A DNA stretch of 64,000 nt from Ravibacter arvi. GTDB lineage: Bacteria > Bacteroidota > Bacteroidia > Cytophagales > Spirosomataceae. Below are positions 1-9,500 of this stretch, piece by piece. The DNA is taken from contig NZ_BAABEY010000036.1 in assembly GCF_039540405.1 (NCBI RefSeq), forward strand, positions 737,656 through 801,655, read 5' to 3'. The notes below the pieces were generated by a model. It saw nothing but the letters and a program-made list of their open reading frames with translations. It was not told the origin of the DNA and ran no database searches. How positions within the stretch are numbered: position 1 is the first letter of the stretch; each line of letters begins with the position of its first letter. Position numbers and translations under genes: made by a program.

Positions 1-2805
1 CCCGGTCAGGTTTAACGTTCCTTCTGCGGCGGCAACAGTCGTCAGCGCGGGAATCCCGTTTTTCTTATAGGAAACCGATACAGCTCCGGCTGCAAAAGTG
101 CCCGTGAGCTGTATGACCCCGTCAGCGCCGTTGCAGCTTGAATGTGCGGAGGCCGAAGCTCCCGTTATTGCCGGAGCTTGCCGCATAATGGTGACCGGGT
201 CGACGGCGGCGCTTTTACAATCGCCGCTTGAAACAAAAATGTCGCTGTATATGGCCGGTGAAAGACCAGTCAGTATAATATTACCTGAGGCGTTCGCAGT
301 CTGACTGGTGGAGGAGCTTCCGGAAATGCTGCTTATGTAGTCTACCTGGTACACTGCATGGGCCAGGAGTCCGCTGAGGGTGATGGTGCCGTTGTTTGAT
401 ACGCAGCCGGTTGCATCCGTTTTTGAAACGGAACTGACGTGAATGGGAGATAGCAGACGGGTGGTGCCGAGGAGCTTGTGGCAACCGGCCGGGTTATCCG
501 CTGCTGCGATCCATACGTCGTAACCGGCCGGGCTCGCCAGATCGGCAAAGGTTCCGGAAGCCTGCCAGGAGTCCGGGAGTGTGCCCGAGTCTCCTGCGCT
601 GATACCATACACGAAATCCGGGCTGTTTAAGGTAATGGCCAGGTCGCTAATGCCCTGGCGTAGCGCGTCTCCTCCGGTGAATGCCGTGAACAGGTGTTTC
701 CACTGGGATTTGTCGGCGGCAGCGTATTCGGCAGGCAACTGAACGCGATCAAAGATGGTTTGCTCGTTGACCGTTAAAGTCAGCCGGTTATCCTCGTCAA
801 TAACGACCAGGACAGGCGTATCCGTACGTAATTTCCAGGATTGGACATCGGCATTGTAAGCAATTGTACCTGCGCTGGCAGGACCCATCTGGTTGTTGCT
901 TGTGTAACCGTAGGTAAGATAAATGCCCTGCGCATTGTTGTTGCTCGATCCATTGTTGGCAGCATCGAAGACCAGGCGGAGTTTCGAGCCGGCGCCATTG
1001 GAAATAGCGGAGGTATAATCGGCGTCGTCGCCAAAGCTCCAGGCCAGCCCGTCGGCTCCGCCGGTTCCGAATATATTGAGCGGTTGGTCGGCCGTCAATT
1101 TAAAAGCCAATCGAATGGTTGTCGGATTGAACGTCGTGGTTCCTGAAAGCTGTATACCACCCTTTTGGCTTGTCGTTGACGGCGTAATGACAGCACGTCC
1201 GTCCGTGATCGAGGTGGCTCCAAACAACGTAACGGTGGAGGGAAGCTGCGGGTCAGAAAAGGTGTTGGACCAGGCTTCCTCTTTGACGGCTGCACCCCGT
1301 GCATTGCCGATACGAATGGTGCCCGAGCTGAGCGCACAATCTTCCAGGGTGGAAACGTCGGCGTCAAAACTCCGGTATACCCGGGTTGCGCCTGGTTGTG
1401 ACAGGGCCTCACAACCAGGTGTTTTGGCAATTACCCGGTATGTGAAAACGCCTTCTCCATTGGGGGTAACCGTAAAAGAGGCGCCGTTTTGCCAGGGAAC
1501 CAGCACATTATCTGCGGCGTCCCGCAGTTCGTATTTAACATCCGGGTTTTCCAGGGGATTCGACAGGGTGATGCTGACGGGGGTGCCTGCCGTACAGCTT
1601 GATTCGGGGGTGCCGGAGATTTTGGGCCGATATAGTTCAAGTGGAGAAACCGTCACTTTTGCGGTGCTCCGGCAGTTGTTGCCGTCGGTTCCGGTTACAG
1701 TGTAGGTAGTAGGCACGGTGGGTGATGCCTGTATCGTGGCGCCCGTGGTCATATCGAGGCCCTGGGCAGGCGTCCACTCGAAAGTCGCAGCGCCGGATGC
1801 GTTCAGCGTGGCGCTGCCGCCACAGGTGGCGATATTCTCAAAATTGATACTTACATCCGGTATTGCGTATACCTTCACCAGCACCGGTGTGGTGGTGAAG
1901 GTGGATGCGTCACAGGAAACAATAGCTCTGAACCACGTGTCGGTGCTGATTGAAGCCGTATGGGCGTAGGTATTGGCTCCGTTAACGGGCTGCCAGTCCG
2001 TCGTTCCGTTCGGGGATGACTCCCATTGGTATTGTAGCCCGGCATAGGAGCGGAGCTTATTTTCCGGTGTTAATACGACGGTGCCGCCGCCGCACAGCGA
2101 GGAAGGCGAAGCAATCGTGTTGCTGGTTATTGACGCCCCGCTGCACGGGATTTGTACAAATTCGAACTGGACATTCGGAAAGGCAGTCTGGCGCCCGATG
2201 GCAGCAGGTGGCGACGCCGGGTCCGGATTGTTGGAGTCGCCGCGGTAATAGATGCTCCGGTTGTCTTGTGAACCTGTTGATCCCCATTCTACATTTGATA
2301 CCGAGTAACCGGGCGTGTTTTCATCGACCGCTATGACAATATTGTTTAAGCCGTCCCATAAAAAATCGGATTGCAGGGCGATCTCCACCCAGGCGGGTCT
2401 GCTTTGGGGAAATTCGACTACCCCATTGAAAACTTGCGTCATGCCGGAGACAGGAACCCAATCGGTGTTGCCGGCAAAGTTCTCTTTGCTGACATTTCCC
2501 ATCAGTACTCTGATGCTCGAACTGTTCGTTACGCTGGTGTTCCCGGTCAGCTGGAAACGTATCTTCCGGATGGAACCGGTGCCGCCGCCGGAGGCGACAA
2601 TATCCGCGGCGGTGTAGATTTGCTGAGTGTAGCTATATCCGTAGTAGGCGTTGATCGGAACGTTGACATTGGTAGACGTGCCGGTCCCGACCTGTATCGT
2701 GTACGACTGTCCGGCCGCTTTCCCGCCGACAAAGAGGAGCAACACCAAAAGGAGCCTCTCAAGGCGAAACTGAACAGATCGTCTGCAACTTGTAATGAAC
2801 ATCAT
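1..2805 (-). CDS. Large secreted adhesin with lectin-like and Ig-like domains (N-terminal part; C-terminus beyond window)
   Basis: The minus frame from the ATG at 2805 stays open for 935 codons to the window edge, so the gene is partial at its C-terminus. Residues 1-32 form a signal peptide (hydrophobic LLLVLLLFVGG, then a likely cut after KAAGQ). Residues about 33-205 are a beta-rich domain. Ig/PKD-like segments with paired Cys follow (for example CGGSATLNASGAATFEWTP). Around residues 550-790 an L-type lectin-like (ConA fold) region is suggested by GADGLAWSFGDD and a following long beta-rich stretch. More short Cys-containing Ig-like repeats follow. This composition is typical of Bacteroidota surface proteins that end in a T9SS sorting or anchoring domain, but that end is not visible. 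A second ATG directly follows the first, and neither has a clear ribosome site. The exact ligand is unknown. Substrate binding or adhesion is inferred. Confidence 0.85.
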   Translation of the reverse strand, partial: MMFITSCRRSVQFRLERLLLVLLLFVGGKAAGQSYTIQVGTGTSTNVNVPINAYYGYSYTQQIYTAADIVASGGGTGSIRKIRFQLTGNTSVTNSSSIRVLMGNVSKENFAGNTDWVPVSGMTQVFNGVVEFPQSRPAWVEIALQSDFLWDGLNNIVIAVDENTPGYSVSNVEWGSTGSQDNRSIYYRGDSNNPDPASPPAAIGRQTAFPNVQFEFVQIPCSGASITSNTIASPSSLCGGGTVVLTPENKLRSYAGLQYQWESSPNGTTDWQPVNGANTYAHTASISTDTWFRAIVSCDASTFTTTPVLVKVYAIPDVSINFENIATCGGSATLNASGAATFEWTPAQGLDMTTGATIQASPTVPTTYTVTGTDGNNCRSTAKVTVSPLELYRPKISGTPESSCTAGTPVSITLSNPLENPDVKYELRDAADNVLVPWQNGASFTVTPNGEGVFTYRVIAKTPGCEALSQPGATRVYRSFDADVSTLEDCALSSGTIRIGNARGAAVKEEAWSNTFSDPQLPSTVTLFGATSITDGRAVITPSTTSQKGGIQLSGTTTFNPTTIRLAFKLTADQPLNIFGTGGADGLAWSFGDDADYTSAISNGAGSKLRLVFDAANNGSSNNNAQGIYLTYGYTSNNQMGPASAGTIAYNADVQSWKLRTDTPVLVVIDEDNRLTLTVNEQTIFDRVQLPAEYAAADKSQWKHLFTAFTGGDALRQGISDLAITLNSPDFVYGISAGDSGTLPDSWQASGTFADLASPAGYDVWIAAADNPAGCHKLLGTTRLLSPIHVSSVSKTDATGCVSNNGTITLSGLLAHAVYQVDYISSISGSSSTSQTANASGNIILTGLSPAIYSDIFVSSGDCKSAAVDPVTIMRQAPAITGASASAHSSCNGADGVIQLTGTFAAGAVSVSYKKNGIPALTTVAAAEGTLNLTG

Positions 2806-3829
2806 AGCGCTGAGAATTTAAGAGGAAGGACCCATTGAAAAGAAGGGCCTGGGGATTAATAACAGATAGAATCGTTGAGTCGGGAATTATTTACGCTGCA
2901 AATAAATGAATAATTCCCGTAAGCATATGCAGGGTGGCGGTTAGTTTTTGGAGCTGTTTCAGCTGCTGTCTTAAGGCTGCAGCCGGGTTTGAATCATTAA
3001 TTCGTCCCTTTGCCACCTTAAGATTTTGGGTAAAATGGTTGCTGTTGCCCGCCTGGTAAGGTCGGTTTGATGAACGATAGCAGCTGCGGTATTGCCGGTT
3101 TCGCAAACAAAATTCTATTGGCAGGTAGTTGATCCGCGACAGGCCCGATCAATAGTAGTGTATAGTTGTTGGTGTAATTGATGGTTGTGCTTCCGGAGTT
3201 TTGTCGGTTAAGCATGTAGTCCGTTTTGTGGGAGAACGGAGGTTGCGAAGTTGGTCCTCTAAGATAATGACAATGGTAGCGATCGGTTGATAGGGGCGAG
3301 ATGTTGGGTATCGAATTGATTTTTAGGTTGTTATAGGTGTTGGCATTTGTGTTGCATACCGGAGATTGCCGGCTTTTCCGGGTAAAATCCCATTATTAAA
3401 GTGCTGCTTATCGATGAAGCGCGCTGTAGAGTAGTCCTTTTGGATAACTGACAAGTAGTAGTTCTACCGCGAAAAACGAAGTCCCGTTCCCTGGTTATAG
3501 ATGTATAGACTTATTCAGAAAAGGGAAAGTTCTAAAAAATGAAACTTATTTTTATAAACATTTTTCTACTAACAAAAAATATACAATATTTGTCACCATA
3601 AACTTTCCCGGCCTCATGCCCCCCATTTACGAGGCCCCGAAAAGCGAATTGCACTTTAGTTCACAACAAGGTTTAATCGTATGAGATCATCGTAAGCAAA
3701 CGGACGTAACCGGGTATCCTTTAAGGCATATCCCTCCCGTAAACATCATTTTTTTATCTATAGCGATTTTTCATCCTTGCCCCCCTAGGATCAATCTATC
3801 GTTCACATAACTTTTGGTAATTAATACTT
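2806..3829. other. 1-kb divergent intergenic region, no convincing gene
   Basis: This region separates two divergent secreted-protein genes. It is AT-richer than its surroundings, mainly at 3480-3610. Two short minus-strand frames (2891-3106 and 3018-3215) lie here. The second extends upstream without a start codon to about 3395 and reads like degenerate secreted-protein sequence, so a decayed gene is possible but unproven. A small inverted repeat (GGCCTC/GAGGCC, 3610-3636) is visible. I found no good TTG/TAnnTTTG promoter. A weak TAACTTTTG lies at 3808-3816, just upstream of the start at 3830. Confidence 0.5.
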
Positions 3830-5248
3830 ATGAAAACGTCTATTTCAAGCGTGTACGGTCCGTGTGCCGTATCCCTATCCTCCTTTTTTAAGCAAGGTTC
3901 CCTTTTTTTCAAGTCTGTGGGCTTTGTTGCCATTCTTACGCTCCTGTTAGCAGGTAAAACTTTCGGACAAGCTGTGCCCGATTGCAGGTGTACTTCAAAT
4001 GATGTTACTTCGGTAACGGCGGCGCTTACAAAGGATGCCCAGGGCACCCCCCTGACCAGTACCGGTTGTAGCGGCACCACTGAAACCGCTTATCTTACTT
4101 TTACCTTCACTACCAATGCCAACCAGCGCCCGGGCGCTTACGGAGAGGTGATTTACACGCTGAACGGTGGCCCTCAAAAGGTAACCAGCCAGTGTTTTCC
4201 TTATGTATATTCCGGCTCAACGATTAAGCTGTCCCTGCCTGTGGAATACCATTGCGGCGATGATATCGAAATCGTTGGAATGATTTTCGCATGGGGGACT
4301 GGCAACGGTCAGTCTGCTGCCAATCAATTTTGCCAGGTCGCACATTCCATGTGCGACAATGTGAGACCGCACTGCTATCAGCCTAAAGAGACGCTTGCTG
4401 TGGGAACTTCGCTGATTCCCGGCTTCGATGTTACCAAATCATGTGAGGGAGTTGCCAATGGCGGAACACCGGCGGTTACTATCAACGGTAAAGCTACCGG
4501 CGGTACCGAGCCTTATACTTTTGATTGGGATCTTGACAACGACGGTACCTGGGATATTCTTGGCGAGCAAACCGTTATGCCATTGCTGGCAACAGGCACC
4601 CATTCTGTTTCGGTCCGGGTTACCGATGCATTGGGAGAAGTGGCTACGTATAACCAGTCCGTTTTAATTGAAAGCTGTATCAATTTGCCTGTCGCTTACG
4701 CTTACATCAAAGCTTCTCCGGCTTCGGAACAGGGAGTGGAGGTAGAATGGCAGACCACCTCGGAAGAGAATAGCAGCTATTTTGAAGTAGAACGGTCTGC
4801 GAATGGTCAGAATTTCAGGAAGGTAAGCGAGGCAATATCCGAGCCTTTCCGCACAGCCGGTAACGGCCTTAAGACCTACCGCTTTACCGACGTTCATGCA
4901 CCCGCAGGCCTGAGCTACTACCGGCTCAGGCAGGTGGACCTTGACGGGACAAAAAATTATTCGAAGATACTGTCAGTGAGCATGAGTGAAGGCGGGAAGG
5001 GTAAACTTGTCAAAATTTCGCCGAACCCGGTGCAGGACAGAGTGAAAATAGAAATTCTCTCAGCTCCGAAGGGTGATTTCTCTGTTGAAGTGATTGATAT
5101 GGCAGGCAGATCCCTCCGTTCGGTCAATGGCGTCAACAGGGCCAACGGTTTCCAGTACGAGTTCGACACCCACGCTTTGCCGACAGGGCTCTATCTCTTG
5201 TCAATCAGGGTTGAAGACCAGTATTACGTGCGCCGGATTGTAAAGTAG
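3830..5248 (+). CDS. Secreted PKD-domain protein with T9SS type A sorting domain
   Basis: 472 residues. An N-terminal hydrophobic segment (about residues 28-45, VGFVAILTLLLAGKTFGQ) is a signal peptide preceded by an unusually long polar stretch. The first third is Cys-rich with no recognised fold. Residues about 200-285 form a PKD-like Ig domain (EPYTFDWDLDNDGTWDI followed by GTHSVSVRVTDALGE). Residues about 290-385 are the fibronectin-like module that often precedes sorting domains (VEVEWQTTSEENSSYFEVER, later YYRLRQVDLDGTKNYS). The last 75 residues are a T9SS type A C-terminal domain (ISPNPVQDRVKIEI, then LPTGLYLLSI and a basic end). The protein is therefore predicted to be exported by Sec, then by T9SS, to the cell surface or medium. 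Its function beyond binding is unknown. A strong terminator follows the stop codon. Confidence 0.85.
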   Translation: MKTSISSVYGPCAVSLSSFFKQGSLFFKSVGFVAILTLLLAGKTFGQAVPDCRCTSNDVTSVTAALTKDAQGTPLTSTGCSGTTETAYLTFTFTTNANQRPGAYGEVIYTLNGGPQKVTSQCFPYVYSGSTIKLSLPVEYHCGDDIEIVGMIFAWGTGNGQSAANQFCQVAHSMCDNVRPHCYQPKETLAVGTSLIPGFDVTKSCEGVANGGTPAVTINGKATGGTEPYTFDWDLDNDGTWDILGEQTVMPLLATGTHSVSVRVTDALGEVATYNQSVLIESCINLPVAYAYIKASPASEQGVEVEWQTTSEENSSYFEVERSANGQNFRKVSEAISEPFRTAGNGLKTYRFTDVHAPAGLSYYRLRQVDLDGTKNYSKILSVSMSEGGKGKLVKISPNPVQDRVKIEILSAPKGDFSVEVIDMAGRSLRSVNGVNRANGFQYEFDTHALPTGLYLLSIRVEDQYYVRRIVK

Positions 5249-5265
5249 TGCCGTTTGGCAGGACG

Positions 5266-5295
5266 ATTCTCCGGGCTTGCAACGGCCCGGAGAAT
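5266..5295 (+). terminator. Rho-independent terminator after the PKD/T9SS gene
   Basis: A perfect 11-bp stem, ATTCTCCGGGC pairing with GCCCGGAGAAT across an 8-nt loop, lies 18 nt after the stop at 5248 and is followed by TATTATA. It falls inside the longest reading frame of the next gene (from 5255), which argues that this gene really starts further downstream. Confidence 0.75.
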
Positions 5296-5485
5296 TATTA
5301 TACACCCTAAGGCTGAGGACATCATCTGCCGGTTAGCCCTCCAAGCCCTGCAGATGACAGGCTCATCCGTGAATTTATTAACCCCCACAGACACCAGGGA
5401 CTTTTGGCGAACCGGCTTGTCGTCAGGCAAACCGGCCGGTAGAAAGCGAAGGATTCGTTTTCCCGACGTCATGTCGAAAACAGCT

Positions 5486-6136
5486 ATGCGTATGAATGTT
5501 ATGATTATTGCCAATTCTCCCCTGCAACGTTTTGGCCTCTCCAAGTTGATCACCGAAAGGTTTGAAGACGTTTTGGTAGAAAGTGCCGAAGAACTCTACG
5601 GAAGCGGGAAAGATGAAGTAGGGGCCGCCAGAGAGATTGTGATTCTCTGCCTCTATCCTTCCAGTCCGCTACGGGAAAACCTGGAGAAGCTTGAAGCTGT
5701 ATCCGGCCGGTACCCTGCAGCCCGGATTCTCGTAATGGAAAATACTGCCGAGAAAGAGTCATTTGAAAACCTGCAGGCTTATCTTAACAGTGGCATAAGC
5801 GGCTTCCTGACCACTGCAAGTCCCCTTGATATGTTTGACGACTGTCTCAGGAAGCTCATGGCCGGACAGAAGTACCTGAGCCCTCACGCCCTGGAATGGC
5901 TTCTCGACACTGCTTTCCTGAATAAGGAGGTGCATAAACTGACGCTGACCAGCCGGGAAAGCTACGTTGCCAGGCAACTGGCCGAAGGGCTCACTGTAAG
6001 CCAGATAGCAAAGGAAACCAACCGGAAAGTTTCCACCATTAGTACGATCAAGCGAAATGTTTTCCGAAAGACCAACACGGACAATATTATTAAATTAAGA
6101 GAGCTGGTATTAAATGCGGGTATAAGAGGCGCTTAG
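5486..6136 (+). CDS. LuxR/NarL-type regulator with pseudo-receiver domain (Cys at the phospho-Asp position)
   Basis: 216 residues from the chosen ATG. The frame is open from 5255, but that stretch contains the upstream terminator and has no receiver-like sequence. 5471 and 5492 are alternative in-frame starts. Residues 3-120 resemble a response-regulator receiver (MIIANSPLQRFGL where active receivers have a DDH acidic pocket). The beta-3 strand reads IVILCLYPSS, putting Cys55 where phospho-Asp normally sits. Residues about 150-210 form a LuxR/GerE helix-turn-helix (LTSRESYVARQLAEGLTVSQ, then STISTIKRNVFRKTN). The protein is a clear paralogue of 10824-11495, which has the same Cys. It lies between two T9SS cargo genes and may control them. 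That role is inference. A terminator follows. Confidence 0.8.
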   Translation: MRMNVMIIANSPLQRFGLSKLITERFEDVLVESAEELYGSGKDEVGAAREIVILCLYPSSPLRENLEKLEAVSGRYPAARILVMENTAEKESFENLQAYLNSGISGFLTTASPLDMFDDCLRKLMAGQKYLSPHALEWLLDTAFLNKEVHKLTLTSRESYVARQLAEGLTVSQIAKETNRKVSTISTIKRNVFRKTNTDNIIKLRELVLNAGIRGA

Positions 6137-6184
6137 CCTGCCCGCCAGATCCCCGTATTCCCTCCCGGCTCATAGCCGCCTGCC

Positions 6185-6223
6185 AAATCCGCTGGTACCA
6201 ATTTCTTCGGTATCAGCGGATTT
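6185..6223 (+). terminator. Terminator after the LuxR-type regulator
   Basis: The stem AAATCCGCTG / CAGCGGATTT is extended by five near-perfect pairs (GGTACC against GGTATC) and closed by an AATTTCTTC loop. It is followed by GTGTTTTAAT and lies 48 nt after the stop at 6136. Confidence 0.75.
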
Positions 6224-6259
6224 GTGTTTTAATATCCTCCATTCTTTCCCATTCCGATA

Positions 6260-6291
6260 GATAATATTTCGCAGGTAGGCGAAATATTATC
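6260..6291. promoter_or_regulatory. Perfect 13-bp inverted repeat upstream of the M4 protease gene
   Basis: GATAATATTTCGC and its exact reverse complement are separated by AGGTAG. The site lies about 30 bp upstream of a promoter-like TACATTTG and after a separate terminator. It could be an operator or a second terminator. The AT-rich stem and missing T tract make an operator at least as likely. Confidence 0.45.
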
Positions 6292-6319
6292 TTAATTCGA
6301 TGCTAAATAGAAAAATTCC

Positions 6320-6327
6320 TACATTTG
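6320..6327 (+). promoter_or_regulatory. Possible -7 element (TACATTTG) for the M4 protease gene
   Basis: This is an exact match to the Bacteroidota -7 consensus TAnnTTTG. No TTG is present 19-22 bp upstream (TTC is found instead), and the start codon is 190 bp away. The assignment is weak. Confidence 0.3.
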
Positions 6328-6517
6328 CTTGAGGCGAAGCTTTGCTTATTTTTACAAGTAAAGCCATACGAAACAAACAAAATGACTAACTTATTAAAAG
6401 GATACAACTACCTGTTTATGAACGAACCTTCGATACCTCTTAATTGCACAATTGTTCCACCAAGTTAGAATAGCTGAATTATTGCCGTTTTTTATTAACT
6501 AATCTCAACGTTTAATA

Positions 6518-9500
6518 GTGAAAAAACTGGTTTTTTTTTGTGCCGCACTCCTCCAGTGTGCTGCACATTCCGGCTACACCCAGAAAAACCCGGCCTCCGA
6601 AATCAGTAGCTTTATTGCCCGTACCGGCGCACAGGTCACGGTTAACGGAGCTACCGGCACACCGGGTTTCATACGGATGGCAGCCGGTACGGATCTGCCG
6701 CTTGAAGGCGTCGGCGTGCGTGATAACTCGTTCGCCTTTTTGAAACGGAACCCCGGAATTTTTGGCATCCGTCAGGACAAGGACCAATTCGATGTGAAAA
6801 CGGTCGCGCGCGACCAGTTCGGAATGGAGCATGTTATTCTCCAGCAATACTACCAGGGGGTACCGGTCTTCGATGGCATACTGAAGTTCCATTATGATCT
6901 CAGGTCGGCGCTGCGTGCGGTAAACGGCAATTTTATCCCCGAAATCGAACTCAGTACGACACCCCTGCTCTCCGAACGTGAGGCCGGCCGCAATGCGCTC
7001 TCACTTGTTGCCGGCCAGAAGAAGTTGTTGAGCGAATTTCTGGAAGTGGCTAATTGTAAGCTCTTTATCTTTCAGAAGGGGCTTGCGCAAGGGTACAAGG
7101 GCACGCAATACCTGGCGTATGAAGTAGAAGTTTCCAATCGCGCCGACATCCGTGAGTTTGTCTACGTTGATGCCCACTCGGGATCAGTAATCGAACAATT
7201 TACCGGTATGGCAGGCGCCCTGGACCGACGGCTTTATAACCAGACTTATTCTGAAACCAGTCCGAATGTTAACCTGATCTGGAAAGAAGGCGACCCGTTC
7301 CCGGGCGCTCTGAACAACTGGCAGCAATCTTCTGTTATTTCAGCCGGCCATACTTATAATTTGTTTAAAACTGCCTTCGGGTATGAGTCTTTCAACGGTG
7401 CAAATGCCCCGATGATCAGTACCCATAACAATCCCGGTATCAGTTGCCCGAATGCCAATTGGAACGGGATATCGGCCAACTATTGTGACAAAACGGCTTC
7501 TGACGATGTGGTGGCCCATGAATGGGCACATGCCTATACGGAGTATACGAGCGGATTGATCTATGCATGGCAGGCGGGAGCGCTTAGCGAATCATTTTCA
7601 GACGTTTGGGGAGAGACCGTGGATTTGCTGAATGGTTACATGGACGAAAATGAAAGCCCGCTTACTTTGCGGGGCAAAGGATGCGCCACCACTTCCCGAT
7701 GGCTGATCGGCGAAAAAGCTACTGCGTTCAGCAGTGCTGTACGGGACATGTGGGATCCCAATTGCAAGGGAGATCCCGGCCGCGTTGGAGATGCGTATTA
7801 CCGGTGCTTTGATCTTGACGGCGGCGGGGTGCATTCCAACTCCGGCGTACCCAACCACGCTTACGCGCTGTTTGTAGACGGCGGTGTTTATAACGGTTAT
7901 ACCATTGATGGGGTGGGCCTCACCAAAGCGGCTCATATCTGGTGGCGTGCCCAGAGCCATTATTTGTCAAAAACCAGTAATTTCAAAGCTTTTGCCGATG
8001 CGCTGCAGGCCGCCGGCAGTGACCTTGTGGGCATACCGCTGCCGGCCTTGGTGGTTACTTCCGATGTACCTTCGCCCTCGGGGGAGATCATTACGCTTCA
8101 GGATCTGAACGAACTTCGGAAGGTGATCGGGGCTGTTGAGCTTTACCAGGAAAACCATTGTGGATTTCCGCCTATGTTCGAGGCTGTGGCGCCGCTATGC
8201 GAGGGGGCGAAAAAAGATTTGGCTCTCTTTTATGAAGATTTTGAGAACGGATTCGCGGGCAGCGGGTGGACAGTATCCGGGCACCCCCTTAACGGCGCCT
8301 CTCTGACTCCCTGGCAGATTAAAGAAAATGTCTATGGACGCCCGGGGAAGGTGGCCTTTGCACCGGACGGGCCATATGGGAACTGCGCCTATCAAAATTC
8401 ACCTGCCGGCAAGGTGGTCCTGGAAAGCCCACGGATTAACATTCCGGCCGGCACAACAGGGCCGTTTGTGCTCGCTTTCGATCACCTGGTTGCGCTTGAT
8501 GAATCCTGGTCGGGTGGTAACCTTAAATACTCCCTGGATGACGGGGGAAGCTGGTTCCTGCTCCCGGAAACCGCCTTTATTGCCAATGCCTATAATCGAC
8601 CCATACATATGGGGTACTACAATAACCCGCTGCAGGGGGAAAGAGCATTTTCCGCCGGGAACCAGGGAGACCTGAAAAGCGACTGGGGAACGAGTGTCGT
8701 GGACCTCTCGGTGCTTGGGCTGGCTGCTCCCGGAAGCATAAAGCTTCGCTGGGAGTTGGGTACGATCGCCTGCAGGGGAATAGAAGGCTGGTACATCGAC
8801 AATGTCAGTGTCTATTCCTGTGCGGTCACGCCGGCCGTCCACTTCGCGGAAGCCGGTTCTTGTGTCGTGGAAAGCGAGGCCGACATGATGGGGGAGAATT
8901 GTATGGATTTTGTTGACAGGAAGATCACGGTCCGGATCGACAAGGCTCCTTCGCATCCCGTAACGGTTACGCTTGTGGCAGATCCTTCGTCAAAAGCGCA
9001 GCGGGGCGAAACCGGCGATTTTATCATCCTGGCTCCCGAAACGGTAATCCTGGATGCCGGCCATCTTTCCCGTGACTTTACGGTCCGGATTTTTAACGAT
9101 GCATCCATCGAAGGTGATGAGACGGTTCGGTTTACTTACCTGTTGAATGCTAACGGCGGCAACGGATACGCCGGCAGCGAAAGGCAGGCGTATGAGCTCA
9201 CTATTGTAGACGACGATCTTCCGCCGGGGAACACCACGACAAAGCTGCTAGACGCGCATTTCAACACCGGGCGACAGGAGTGGGTGGTAAAAAACTACGG
9301 CCCTACCAACCACACCTGGACGCGGACGCAATTTTCCGCAAACTGGCTGGACCCCGCCGGGCGTCCGCTCTTTTTTGTTAACAGTGATGTCGGCAACATC
9401 TTGCTGAACGAATCCCTCGAATCGCCGCCCTTTAATACAGTGGGGCGTAAGAATTTGAAAGTCAGCTTTGTCCATTATTTTCGGGTCTATGATATCGGCT

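Larger units (their letters stand above)
6137..6517. other. Intergenic region ahead of the M4 protease gene
   Basis: 381 bp holding the terminator of the LuxR gene, a second perfect hairpin (6260-6291) and a promoter-like TACATTTG (6320-6327). No reading frame here looks real. Confidence 0.5.

Noticed and set aside
1076..1705. 209-codon plus-strand frame inside the adhesin gene
   Set aside because: It is opposite a continuous minus-strand frame with clear domains and a signal peptide, so it is a shadow.
2891..3395. Short minus frames in the first intergenic region
   Set aside because: There is no start codon for the longer stretch, and the frames break. A decayed gene is possible but not supported enough to call.
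5255..5485. N-terminal extension of the first LuxR-type regulator
   Set aside because: It includes a perfect terminator hairpin and has no receiver similarity. The receiver begins at the ATG near 5486.
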